In this document: positions 11,693 through 23,069 of the stretch, in pieces
Layout of the letters: each line of letters starts with the position of its first letter
Numbering within the stretch: the stretch's first letter is position 1
DNA from: Astrocystis sublimbata
Lineage: Eukaryota > Ascomycota > Sordariomycetes > Xylariales > Xylariaceae
Assembly (NCBI GenBank): GCA_022453515.1
Contig: JAJNNY010000006.1
Location: forward strand, 124,001 to 188,000
Direction: 5' to 3'
DNA length: 64,000 nt
Position numbers and translations under genes: made by a program
Notes under the pieces: generated by a model
The model's database searches: none
The model's input: the letters and a program-made list of their open reading frames with translations, nothing else
What the model was told of the DNA's origin: nothing

Positions 11693-14600
11693 ATGGCTTT
11701 CAACGGCTTCGCCAACGCCAACGCCAATGCCAACGCCGCCGCAGCCTGCGTCCAAGGCTCGCCTCTCCCCGAAGTGCAGACCGAAGGCTTGGGTTTCCTG
11801 TCCTTAGCCGGCGAAGCCAAGTTGCGCCTGTCGTCGCCCTGGTCGCCCTCGCCCTCCCCGCATGCTTCGCTCCTGAGCATCGCCTCACGCCGGGGCCTCG
11901 TTGCCGCTGCCGGCCCCGATGCTGTCGTTGTCGCCTCCACCGATGCCGTCCGAAAAGCCTTCGAAGCCCCCAAAGATGGGGAAAGCGAAAGCGAAACCCG
12001 CCCCTTCACACCCCAGCTCAAGATCCCCTTGCCCATACGCATCGGTCAGCTCGCCTTCTCCGCCGACGACGCATACCTGATTCTATCCGCCGAGCAGGGC
12101 GGCGGCCTGGCTGTCTACGATGTCAATGCTCTCCAGCAAGGCACGACCCAATCCGCATTCGAGATCTCCACTAGCGGCGAGTCACTCCGTGCCCTGGTTC
12201 CCAACCCCCTCGCAGAAAAGGCCGAGCTGTGTGCTGTCGTTACAAATGGAGGCAAGCTCCTCATGGCCAACCTGAAGGAGCGCAATTTCATGTCCAAAGG
12301 TAGCCAGATCCTAAAGGAGCAGGTCAGCTGTGTCTCCTGGAGTACCAAGGGAAAACAGTTGGTCGCCGGTCTCGCTGATGGCACACTATGTCAGTTGACG
12401 CCCGAGGGCGATATCAAAGCGGAAATCCCTCGGCCGCCCGAGCTGGATTCCAACTACTACGGTGAGCATTACAGCCCCAATTTGGCAATTGCACGTACTG
12501 ATGGCATCTAGTTTCCACCGTTGTTTGGCTTGAGAACAATTTATTCCTAGTCTTCCATGTCTCTAGCTCGAACGGGCCTCAAACCAAGTGTCACATGATA
12601 ACCAGGCAAGGTCAGGAGTTTCAGTTCCAGGGACTCAACGATCCGGTAGACCCTTATACGGCGGAGAAAGTGCCCCATCACACTGCTCTTCGTCTAAAGG
12701 ACTTCCCACCAAACCTTCAAGATCTCCTCATCTTTTCTTCGAGTGCAACGCCCGACATTGGTCTCCTAGCTCGGTCGAACTCACCCCTTGCTCCGAATGG
12801 CCCGGTTAATGTATTCAGCAATGTTGAATTGGCCGACGATTCTAGGCGAGCTACGTTGCCGATGGGTGAGGACATGGAGAGTATGGACACACCCGCGGCC
12901 ATCGGGATCTCATTAGATCTGTCGGGCAAGGACAAAGTATACAAGCCCATTCCCACGGACGAACGAGACGAGTCACCTGGTCCTCTACCCGGGTATTGGG
13001 TTCTGAATGAACAGGGAATACTCTCTGTCTGGTGGGTTGTGTATTCTGAGTCGATTCGTGAGGGGACTACGTACCCTGGCCTTGCCGTTGTCGAGGGTGG
13101 CAACAGCCAACCTGCGTCAGCTATCGCATCTCAAACCACCCAGTCTGCGCCTTTTGGGGGGTCGACTTCCTCGCCTTTCGGAAGTGCAACAGCCCCCGCG
13201 GCACCCGCATTCGGAGGCCCTTCGGCTCTTGGGGCTAAGAGCTCGCCATGGGGCGGCTCTCCAGCGACTGCTCAAGGAACAGGGGGTGGTGCCACGTTTG
13301 GCTCATCCACTTTCGGGAGTACCGCGGCGGCTGGGGCACCGAAGGCAGTCTTCGGTACATCTACCTTTGGTATGAGTAGTACGCCAGCAGCACCGGCCTT
13401 CGGACAGTCGACAGGCTTAGGTACGACAGCGTCGCCTTGGGGGGCTCAAGCCGCCCCGGCGAGCACACCCTCTTTTGGCCAATCTGGTTTTGCCTCTGCG
13501 TCTGGCGCCGCACCTGCTCCATTTGGGAGTACAGCCGCGAGTAACTCTGCGGGTGGTAACCCTTTCTCTAGTTTTGCCGCCCAGGGAGGGTTTGCAGCCG
13601 TACAATCGACTGCAAGTGCAGATAAACCGAGCATATTTAGCTCAACGAAACCTGGTGCCCTCAATATTAGCCAGAGTACCGACACCAATACCTCATTTCC
13701 TCCTTCTAGCTCCAAGCCGAGTAGTAGCTCCGAGAACCCATTTAGATCACAGCCATTCCAGCTGACATCTAGCTTCAAACCTGACACCAGTAGTGGAAAT
13801 AATGATGTGAAGCCTACCAACGGAGAGGAAAAGTCGTTGTTTGGCAGTGGGTTTGCTTCAACTATGAATGAAGCAGAAAAGCCGTCAAGTAATATATTTG
13901 GTGGCAGCAAGGTACCTGATGAGCCCAAGACCTCGAGTAATATATTTGGTGGTAGTCAGGCGAATGAAGCGACCAAGTCCTCAAATGGCTTGTTTGGTAG
14001 CGGCCAAAGCTTGTTTGGAAAGCCAGCATCGAACACGGCTGCAGAGTCTACGACACCGACAACGACGCCCGCGCCGGTTAGGTTCTCCTCGCCAGCACTG
14101 TCGGCGCCCGCAAACAACGGACTATTTAGCTTCCCACCATCCTCTCATGGTGGCTTATTTGCAAAAACCCCCGCAAAGGAAGCTGAGCCCCCCCAGCTGG
14201 AAAAGCCTGCTCCAGAGGAAACTCCTCTGCCTCCAGAATCTACCAGTAAGGCCACTTACCTACTAGGAAATTCATCATCCTCATCTATCTCTACTACAGA
14301 CAACGCCGAATTAAAGAAAAGCCAGTCCCAGGTCGAGGATCTGCCACTACCACCGGACTCGCCAGAGTCGAAAGATACCAATATTATATCCAGGAAGTCA
14401 ACACAAACAAGCGCCGTACCATTACCTCCCGATCCTGTCAGAAACAAGGCAGCATACAGCACTCCCTTACCATCCCTCCCCGGACAGAGCGTGAAACCGA
14501 AAGCCGCAAGCGATGCGCCCCTACCGCCGGACCCAATTAGTAATAAGAAGGCATATGCTAACAAACTTCCGCCTTTGCCAGGCGCGGCTACAGAGACTAA

Positions 14601-16341
14601 GAAAACGGAAAGCGCTCCTCTGCCTCCGGATCCGGTCAAACAACCCAAAGCCTATGAAAGCAAGCTCTCAGCAATGGCCGTAGCTTATGAACCTACTGCG
14701 GTTGCAGGGCCTGGTTTCAAATTTCCTACCACCCTTCCGCCTGTCTCCGATAGTAGTGATGATGATGATGATGATCGGGAAGATGAGGCTACTGAAGCTG
14801 CGAGTGAAGGCAGCGGTGTTGACGTGGCCAAGGATCTGAGTCCACCATCTGCTGGGGCGAATCGAACTCCAGGCTACACGCCCCAGGGCTCATTTGATGG
14901 GGGACTAGGCGGAAGTTATTCTACAATTTCTCGCCCTGAGCCGGAAAGGCGGAGTCTCTTCCTCAGTCAGAACCAACCTGTTCTGCCTAGGCCGAATCCC
15001 GTCAGTCCGCGCTCACCCAGCCCCGTACGGGGTGCCATCCCGCCGGGGATGGCAAACAATGATCACGCTCGATCATTTAGTGCCCCGGGTATGGCCTCGC
15101 AAATACTCGGGGCTCACAGGAAACAGTCGCAGTCGCGTTTGAATGGCTCGATTATGGGTCGAGATGTCGCGCTCGAGAATGCTGTCATGGAGCAACAGAA
15201 AGCGATGAAGGCGAAGAAGGAAGCAGAGGAAGCACAGTTGCTTGTGGATGAAGAGGATGATGCTGTGCAGCGGATCCTCAGGACAGAGGTCGAACCAACG
15301 CTCAATCTGGATGAATTTATTGCTCATTCTGGCGTCGTGCCACCTGCAGGTGATAGCGTGCCTGCTCAAGTGGAGGCCGTCTATCGTGACATCAACTCAA
15401 TGATTGACACTCTGGGTCTTAATGCTCGTTCATTGAGAGCATGGAATGACGGCAATAGAAACTTTGCCTCGGATGATCTCTCCAAGCAAGATCTTGCGGC
15501 ACCGGCCGAATGGACTCTGGGGGATGTTGAGCAGTTGACATATATCATCGATCGCGTCCTAGGAGAAGCTCTGGAGGAAGCGAAGGTGACAGATGTGGAA
15601 GGAAAGGTAGGACAGGTGCAGGATCTGCAACGGGACGTTGCGCGCGACTGTAATAAGCAGGCGGATATCCGCAAAATCATCGCCACTCGCCTTGACCCAG
15701 AACAAACGGCCGCATACCAGGCTCTGCCCCTTAGTGCCGAGCAGGCCGCTCAGCAAAGCGATCTACGACGGCAGCTGGGCCGCTTCCAGACTCTCCTGGC
15801 CCAGGCAGAGCAGGACCTCACTCTGCTCAAAGCGAAGATCGTCTCCGTTCACAGCAACACCGGCAAGGGGGGCCCTGTGCCCACGATCGACGCCATCGTA
15901 CGCACAATCACTAAGATGACCACCATGGTCGAGAAGCGTAGCGGCGACATCGACGTCCTCGAGAATCAGATGCGTAAGCTGCGTCTGGGGTCCGCCGGGC
16001 CTCCAGGGGGCAGCCGCGAAGGCTCCCCGTTCACGCCGAAGCGAACGCTAGGCTCGTCCATATTCTCGCCCGACCGGTCGACGAGGGAGGCTACGCCCAT
16101 GCGCGCCAGCTTCATGCGCCACTCGCTGTCCGGCTCGCGACATTCGCTGTCTGGCTCCATCTCGGGTATCGGGGGGGATATATTCCGCACGCCGCCACGC
16201 AAGACGCTAGGCGGGTTCACGGACATTGACAGAAAGGCGGCGAAGGAAAAAAAGGAAAGACGGGCCGCGGTCATTGGAAAGCTGAGGAACAGCATCACCG
16301 CCAAGGGGCCGAATGTTGTTCCGATCGACGACCACGCGTAA
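11693..16341 (+). CDS. nup159: Nucleoporin Nup159 (cytoplasmic pore filament, Dbp5 anchor)
   Basis: Two exons, 11693-12461 and 12512-16341, separated by a 50-base intron; 1532 residues. Nup159 sits on the cytoplasmic face of the nuclear pore and positions the helicase Dbp5 for mRNP release. Domain order fits: N-terminal beta-propeller (about residues 1-430, starting GLGFLSLAGEAKLRLSSPWS), then FG repeats with PFG, AFG, TFG, NIFGG and LFGSG units (about 467-765), a Pro-rich zone with repeated PLPPDP modules (827-980), an acidic run SDDDDDDREDE (about 1003-1016), and a C-terminal coiled coil (about 1150-1420) that would join Nup82/Nsp1. KSTQTS at 885-890 matches the K-x-T-Q-T motif bound by dynein light chain LC8, as in yeast Nup159. 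The ATG at 11693 is the first in frame after non-ATG sequence; the N-terminus has a low-complexity NANANA stretch. It converges on the dynein intermediate-chain gene. Confidence 0.93.
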
Positions 16342-16979
16342 TGATTAATTGATTGGTTGGCCGGAGCTTGCATGCGAAGAGAGACAGGCAAGCCGGCAGG
16401 CAGGCAGGTGTACGAAATACGCAAGGTTCATAACGCTCATTCGACGGCTAGGATAGGACGCGCTGGCTTTTGACTGTCAAAACAATGTAGTAATATGTAA
16501 GGGCAGAGTTAAAAACAAGAAAGATTGCATATGCCAACTTGCGAAAGTTGAGCCTTTGATTAAGTTGCCATCATGAAGTTGGCTGCATCGCGAAGGTATT
16601 TACGGAGTCAAACTGATAAGAAAGGACGAGGGATATTCGGATCATTCTATTCATGCACTTCTGGGTCACTGGGCATCATTTATGAAGTTATTATGAATCA
16701 ATCAATCAACACCTGGATTTCTTAGCTATTGAGCATGAAAGCGGCCATCCCAGTTGTTGAGTAGCCAAACTTTGACAGATTCTATTATTTGCAGATGGAA
16801 AACTACAGCAGGGGTATAATTACAAAATGAAGACATGAGCGTGCTCTAGTATTGCGATAGTAGATCGCCTTGACTCAGTACTCCATTTCGATCTCTCCTG
16901 ATCGCTGACTTGATTCTCACAAAGTCAGCACCAGAGTTGAGCCAAGTCTTGAGACTAAGTGTTGTGAGATGGGCGTGTG
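16342..16979. other. Shared 3' region of convergent Nup159 and dynein IC genes
   Basis: About 640 bases between the two stop codons. Contains AT-rich stretches and runs suited to 3' ends on both strands; no open frame with recognisable content. Confidence 0.5.
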
Positions 16980-19126
16980 TTATGCCAGCCCTATGACCCC
17001 AGCACCAGCAGCCTCAAGACGAGCAACGAGCTTCTTGACGCTCGTCCACTCGTCGCTGCGGACCGTGTCCTTGCCGCCTAGATCCGGGCCAACCTCGAAA
17101 AGGCTGACCACAGCATCAATGCCACCCGTGGCAAGACGCTTCCCATCCGTGTTCTCCCACGCGACCTTGTTCAGACTCTTGCTCAGGAGCTGGCGGCCAT
17201 CCTTGCGGGGTGTCGGACTGATCTTGGCTACGGGAATTTCCGTCTCGACGGTGATGTCCCAGACCTCGAGGGAGCCGGCGCCGTCGACGAGAGCAAACAC
17301 GCCAGGACGAACCGGAGACCATGCAGCGTCGTAAACAACGTCTTCGCGTATGAAGTCCAGCAGGGGCGGTATGGCAGTGCCAGCGCTCTCGACGATGGTG
17401 CTTGTGGCGGCTGGGGCGCGCACTTTCCAGAGCTTCACGGACCAGTCTAGGGAGGAGGAGAGGACGAGATCGCCGAGATCAACTGGTCCACGCGCGGGGT
17501 GAAAACCAACGCTCATAACGGGCGCCGCATGTCCTTTGTAGGAGACGCGCGAGTCTACACCGGCTTGGGCACCAGCCCGGTCGTAACGGTGACAGGGGTA
17601 TATGGGGCCTTCTTCTGAGCCGACCAGGAAGTACGTAGGGTCGGCTTGAGGGAAAGCCATGGTTGTGGGTGCTAGATCCTCAAATCTGTTCGGGGGTGGA
17701 GTTGTGAGGGTTAGCGACTCCTGCGGTTGTGAGAGCATATCGACACTCCATACGCAGAGGGCACCGTCGGTGGAGACGGATATGATGTTGTTGGCATTTT
17801 GCGTGCCGACGATGTCGACCGAGTATACTGGGTGGGAATGGCCCGAGCCTGTGAGAGGCGTCTTCTGAACAGGCGCTGTCTTTGCGCGCGTATCCCATAG
17901 AAGGACTTGGCCGGAGTAGGTGCCGCCGATGATGAGGTTGGGGTGGAAAGGAGAGAATTTGGCCGTCAGTATGTCAGATTGGGCATGGAACAGAAACTCG
18001 GGGCGGTCGTGGAGATGCTGGTTCCAGACTTGGACGATGCCGTCGGGGTCGTGGGGCGCAGATGGGTTCTTGGTATACGAAGCAAGAACTAGCTCGGGGT
18101 ATTTGGGTGAGAAGTCGATGCTGCTGACCATGCGCTTCTTGGACCATCGTTCATCGTAGAACTGCACGATCTCCTTGATCCGCCTTCGGCCCTTACCACC
18201 TGTGTTCCCAGCTTGCTCGTCTTCATCCTCGATATCATGAGCCTGCAAGGAGTAGTCCGTCAAGATGTCGTACTCATTGCCCATATCGAGAGCGCGCTCG
18301 ATCACCTTGGTTGATCTCTCGACAAAGTCTACGAACTCGTCTGAGGCGGTGACAGCCGCCAGCTCTTCGGTGGTCAAGGCCCTGGCGGGGAAGTTGGAGG
18401 TCACAACAGAGCTGGGGAAGACGCCATCGCTCACGAGGTCTCGAGCAGCCCTCAGCTCCTCCTCGATCTCGTTCCTTATATTCTGGCGTAGCTCTTCTTC
18501 CTTGCCACGACCCCAACGGCTCAGGCGCTTGCTGGGCGTAGAAGTGCCGACGGGGAGGTCATCGTCGTCAAGTTCGGAGACGGCGGGGCCGCGGGGTGCC
18601 GGGGGTGTCCAGTCGTCGGCGGTCTGTACACCTTTGCTGTAGGAGAAGGTTTCCTTGACGGGCGAGGGAGGGCATTCGTAGATGGTCTGCAGGGCGACTG
18701 TAGTCAAGGTCTGAGGGTAAGAGGTAGCGGCGGCGGCGGGGTGGGTGTTGGTCGGGGAGGTGGTTTCGGAGTTGTCGGCGGCGCTGAGGTTGTCGCCGCT
18801 CAAGACGCTGTTGGGGTGGCTGCCGCGGCGGCTGGGCGAGGCAGCGCCGGCGATGGAGGTGGGCCGGCTGTCGCCCACCAGCCTCTCGATCATGTCCTCA
18901 ATCTCGCGCTTCCGGTCATTCTTATGGCCGGGGACGGAGGCGGCAGGCTGCGGGTCGATCAGCTTACACGTCTTGTGGACAGGGAGGGCGAGGGCGGCAA
19001 TACATCTGCGGGACCACCGATGCTCACACGGCCGGTGTTGGCCTGGTTCGCGCGCAGCTCTCTCTGGCGCTTGAGCTCGGCCAGCTTGGCCTTCTTGGCC
19101 AGGATCTCATCGCGTCGTTGTTGCAT
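16980..19126 (-). CDS. Cytoplasmic dynein 1 intermediate chain
   Basis: Scaffold subunit that links the dynein motor to dynactin and to the light chains, needed for nuclear and organelle transport in hyphae. Exon 1 is 19126-19028 and starts MQQRRDEILAKKAKLAELKR, the N-terminal coiled coil that binds p150Glued. Exon 2 is 18947-16980. This model has a phase-0 80-base intron with donor GTGAGC, branch-like GCTGATC and acceptor CCGCAG, giving 688 residues. A different join (donor GTAAGC at about 18966, acceptor AAG just before the NDRKREIED codons) would keep a Ser/Pro-rich peptide instead; transcript data are needed to choose. SYSKGVQTADDW (about 135-146) holds the LC8-binding GVQT site. A region with IVQFYDERWSKKRMVSSIDFSP begins the C-terminal WD40 propeller (about 300-688). 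Length and domain order match the family. Confidence 0.93.
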
Positions 19127-20135
19127 GGCGTCGTCGATACAAACCCATCGCCGGGTGGGCTGCAGCTCGGGAGGAGGTCGGCGGCAGCGATAGTGATGAT
19201 GTCCCGTGTCCAGTATCCAGCTGGAGCGCGGTACCTAAGTAGCGAGGTCGACGGTGGGTGATGCCGTGTAGGTATGCTCCCTGCCCAGAAGGTCGTACCC
19301 TGAGGTAATGGATGTACTTCGCAAGCTATTGATGCTTGCTTTTTTTGGGCAGTTGGTGCGTGGCTGTAGAGGTTGGGTGGAGGTGCAGAGGTGGGTGGCT
19401 CTGCTAATCAATTAACAGTGGTGATGGGGCGACATGGCCAGGTTGGCAGGTTGGCGAGTTGGCGATTTGTGTGGTCTGCGTTTTCGAGATGATTTCTGAT
19501 ACCTCTTTGCCGACGTCTGCTTTCTAAAATGGGTCGTCCCTTGACGCTTCATCACGCACACGTCTACTCCGTACACGTCTGGGTCACCTCAGGTCGCTAG
19601 GTACATATGTACCTTAGGTAATCCCTGCTGTGCCAAGCCCATTGACTGAATATACGAATGTCTCTAGCTATCCCGATATGCACTTTAGCGTATTACCTAC
19701 CTACCTGGTACATACCTAGGTAGGCCTTACCTACCTAGGTACTCGGCCCAATGTCGTGGGTCAGGTCGGAATAGCCACGATTTATTGTTAAGAATTTCGC
19801 AAACAGCCAAACGCTATCCGTCCCCTTGGTAGGTATTGAACCTGCAAACGCCATCGCAGGTGGTATCGTCGGCTCTGTTTTGTCGGTGGACTTCTATTTC
19901 CCTCCTCCTTCTACACAGTGTATATGGTCTATATTCGACACACTCTCAGTCTCAGTGTGCCCTAAGTTCATTCATACTGCAGGTCATGTGCAGGTGAGCA
20001 ATAGGTGGTTGTTCAATGTTAAGAGTTCGAATATTTTCGCATTGCTTTGCCTCATCTACATATCCCATGTCTATAATTCAATTTTTCATATCTCATACTA
20101 GCCCCGGCCTTTCGGCTGGCCTGCTCGTCATCAAC
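19127..20135. other. Intergenic region, dynein IC 5' / FAD monooxygenase 3'
   Basis: No gene recognised. Two TACCTAGGTA palindromes lie 19 bases apart (19713-19722, 19732-19741), and GTACATATGTAC occurs at 19601-19612. Confidence 0.5.
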
Positions 20136-21475
20136 TCAATCCTTCAATTGCTCTTCCGTCCAAGCCTCGACCTTCTCTTCAATCTTGGGCGTGTACAGCC
20201 ATTCCATCTGAGCCGGGTTCTCTACCGTCTCGTCCATCCACACCTCACCCTTGCCGAGCAGTGCCTGCTTCTCGAGCGGCAATCGTTTGTTGTTAAGCTG
20301 CTTTGTTAGCATCACGAGTTGGTCGATGCGCTCTTGGCGCGTCTTCTGCCAGAAATCTAGCACGTCGTCCCATCCGATCGAGGGGTGTTGTTTGAACGAC
20401 GAGAGTACCAAAGCCAGTGTAATGACGTCTTCGAAGGCTTGCGATGCGCCGTTCCCAGTAGTCGGCGGGATTGCATGAGCGGCATCCCCGAGGATGGCCA
20501 CACGGCGCTTCTCGGAGGTCCATCTCTCGAGACGGGGGATCGAGTAGAACACCCACATGTTCATGGAGTCAAGGTTGACGTCGTCCATGGCAGACCTGAC
20601 GACCTCAGGGCAAGAATTCATGTCCATGCCCTTTCGAATGGCATCAATCAGACCCTGTTTATCAGCCATGATCCTTTCCCATCCTTCCCTGGTTTGATCT
20701 TCGACGGGAAATTGAGTTCCAGATAGCATGGCGGATCCGTCCGGTTTCTGAGGCGCCAAGATGAATACACCATTCTTGGTCAGAACGCTTACTGGAAACT
20801 TGTAGTCTTTGCCTTCGGGAACCCTTAATTGTGCCGTAGGCGTCTCCCATGTCACAGCTGTCATGCCCATGAATTTCTTCTCGACTCCTGGCGCCACATA
20901 GTCTCTGACCTTACTATGAATGCCATCTGCGCCAATGACCAGCGAGGCTGATGTTTCAGTGCCGTCGTCAAAAGCGATGACAACGTTCCTATCGTTCTCG
21001 CGAACGACTTTGGAGAACTTCTTAGTGTAATGAACAGCAATCTTCCGCTTGTAGCAGGCATCGTAGAGAATATCGAGGAGCTCCTGGCGGTAGATGCGCA
21101 TGGCCTTGTATCCATACAACGCTTCGTCGCCGAGGGGGTAGCGGTCGATGGTCTTCTCATCCGCATCTTTGTAATATACATATTCGAAGGGGAAGCTCTT
21201 CCTCACTAGCTCGGGGTAGACCCCAAAGTCGTCTAGGATTCTTAGCGCGTTTGGCGACAACATGACGGCGCCACTGGATGTCTTGGAGGCAGAGTGGGTG
21301 CTGCGTGCTTCGTAGACCGCGCATGGGATGTTTAAATTGTGCAGCGCGAGGGCCATGGCCATGCCCTATAGTTCCATTAGTCAGTCAATTCAGTCAATTG
21401 ATGAGTGAGTAAAGGATGAAAGTTACTTACAGCAAGGCCGCCTCCGATAATTGCAACATCTTGTGTAAAGTCCAT
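20136..21475 (-). CDS. FAD-dependent monooxygenase, salicylate-hydroxylase-like
   Basis: Class A flavoprotein hydroxylase (FAD_binding_3 family). Such enzymes use NAD(P)H and O2 to hydroxylate aromatic or polyketide-like rings. Exon 1 is only 15 codons (21475-21431), exon 2 is 21365-20136; the 65-base intron starts GTAAGT and ends CTATAG. 424 residues, the usual size. Visible motifs: VAIIGGGLAGMAMALAL, the Rossmann GxGxxG near residues 8-24; the DG motif GADGIHSKVR (about 160-169); and GDAAHAIPPTTGNGASQAFE (about 308-327), the second FAD-binding GD motif. The very short first exon cuts inside the Rossmann motif and would be missed by a single-frame search. Divergent from the NmrA-like gene, with a 916-base shared promoter, so co-regulation is plausible. 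Substrate not predictable. Confidence 0.92.
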
Positions 21476-21886
21476 GATCACAAATATGTGAGGTTTCGTT
21501 TTGATGCGTTAGTATAATACGTAGCTACTCAAGTATGTTTGAATCGTTATACGAGAAAGGATGTTGATGAATGCCTCTATATAAGTTATCTCGGAGTAGC
21601 TGGATTTGCAGATCTATATATACATCTCAATTTTGCCTTAGGGTCCATGGTTCCTATCCTACGTTGGTAGAATGACTAGTCAAGCACTACCTATATTTGT
21701 TACATGTCAAGTAGTTGATGTGTAAGCCGCCGTTCGTTCATCATGCTATAGTATCCGTGGCCCGACCATGTCAGCCTTAGCCGCTCCGGCATGATATTGG
21801 AGGCTTGATCAGAATTGAATGGGGCATTACGCATTGCGCAGGGTGGCAGTGGAAGGGACTCTCCACCCCCAGAAGCTATTAATATG

Positions 21887-21916
21887 CTCGGATCCGTTCT
21901 CGGCCGAAGATCCGAG
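21887..21916. promoter_or_regulatory. Candidate operator: 8-bp inverted repeat around CGGCCG
   Basis: CTCGGATC (21887-21894) and GATCCGAG (21909-21916) are perfect inverted repeats. Between them is TCTCGGCCGAA, whose core TCGGCCGA is itself a palindrome. CGG/CCG half-sites are typical targets of Zn2Cys6 regulators, and the site lies between two divergent genes. The symmetry is seen directly; binding is inferred. Confidence 0.4.
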
Positions 21917-21993
21917 AAACTGGCAGACGTTCCAGCCTTGCCAAGGCGCAGGAAAGCGTTAGCGTACGGAGTGTAGGGTGTAAGTGGTTCCTG

Positions 21994-22004
21994 TCTCGGC
22001 CGAA
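21994..22004. promoter_or_regulatory. Second copy of the TCTCGGCCGAA element
   Basis: Exact 11-base repeat of the core at 21898-21908, 96 bases further on in the same intergenic region. Without the flanking 8-bp arms. Confidence 0.35.
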
Positions 22005-22391
22005 TGATTTCACATGTCCGTAATCCAGCCATCGGCTCCGTTAGGGGTCCATCCAATATGTCACGGAGATGCAGCGACAGCTATTCTAGATGCTTAGCGG
22101 ATATAGGCATAGGTATAGTATAAGATGTTTCTGCATGTTAGTATAAATGTTGCGCAATCTGCAAATCTAAAGTTGTATCGAATCACTTGACTATACTCAT
22201 TTACCGCTCTAGCATCTCGACTCATCATCGTTGGTTCAACTTATATACAACAACGTGGTTCTTCACTTTCTTGAAACTTACGATTGTCTGTTCATCTTCC
22301 CTCACCATTGCCGTATCCATCTGGCCTCTGGGGACCTATACTCTCACTGGTACCCACTGTCACCACAACAACAAATCCTCACACCTTGACA

Positions 22392-23069
22392 ATGCAGCTC
22401 CTCGTACTTGGCGGCAGCGGCCGAAGCGGCCGACTCATCATCGAGGAGGCGCTGTTTAAAGGACATACTGTCACAGCACTCGTTCGATCAGCTGCATCCT
22501 TTCCCTTGAGCGAGCGAACCGGTCTGACGCTCGTCGAGGGCACACCCATGAAGCAGGAGGATCTTAAGAAGGCGTTCGCTGCGTCCTCGACCGCCCCCGA
22601 GGCGGTTTTGACAGCCTTGGCCTTGAAAAGAGTGACCGACTCCCCTATGTCACCACCAGACCCGAGCGTCCCGCCCAGGTTCATGGAAGATTCAGTCGCC
22701 AACATTGTTGCCGTCATGAAGGAGTTCGGCACCAAGAGGTTCATCATCATGAGTCAATGGGGTGCTGGCGATAGCTTCAACAGCATGAACTTCCTCTTCA
22801 GATGCATGTTCTCGAACACCAACATGAAACATGGGTTGATAGGTCACAACAACATCGACAAGGAAACCCGACCGTCCGGGCTCGACTGCGTTTTCGTGCG
22901 TGCATGTGTTCTCGCTGAGGGCGATGCGGCTCCGATCAAGGTGTGGCCCGACGACGGAAAGGGCATCAACTTTCTGCCCAAGGTCACCAGAGCAAGCGTC
23001 GCGAAGTTCATGGTCGAGGCTTGCGAGAAGAGTGACTACGTCGGAAAAAGCCCAGTAATTTCCAACTGA
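22392..23069 (+). CDS. NmrA-like NAD(P)-binding protein (atypical SDR)
   Basis: Single exon, 225 residues, starting MQLLVLGGSGRSGRLIIEEA; the GGSGRSGR turn is the GxxGxxG dinucleotide site of atypical short-chain dehydrogenases of the NAD(P)-binding (PF13460) type. FGTKRFIIMSQWGAGDS occupies the place of the usual catalytic region, and HNNIDKETRPSGLDCVFVRACVLAEG resembles the family's E-x-x-L/I-x-x-S-GLDWTIVRP block. The YxxxK pair of classical SDRs is not evident, so the protein may act as a reductase or as a cofactor-sensing regulator like NmrA; sequence does not decide. The ATG at 22392 is chosen because the fold begins there; the frame is open upstream with no plausible domain. Divergent from the FAD monooxygenase gene. 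Confidence 0.85.
   Translation: MQLLVLGGSGRSGRLIIEEALFKGHTVTALVRSAASFPLSERTGLTLVEGTPMKQEDLKKAFAASSTAPEAVLTALALKRVTDSPMSPPDPSVPPRFMEDSVANIVAVMKEFGTKRFIIMSQWGAGDSFNSMNFLFRCMFSNTNMKHGLIGHNNIDKETRPSGLDCVFVRACVLAEGDAAPIKVWPDDGKGINFLPKVTRASVAKFMVEACEKSDYVGKSPVISN

Larger units (their letters stand above)
21476..22391. other. Shared promoter region of FAD monooxygenase and NmrA-like gene
   Basis: No coding sequence recognised. It contains the dyad at 21887-21916 and an exact second copy of its central 11-mer TCTCGGCCGAA at 21994-22004, described separately. Confidence 0.5.
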
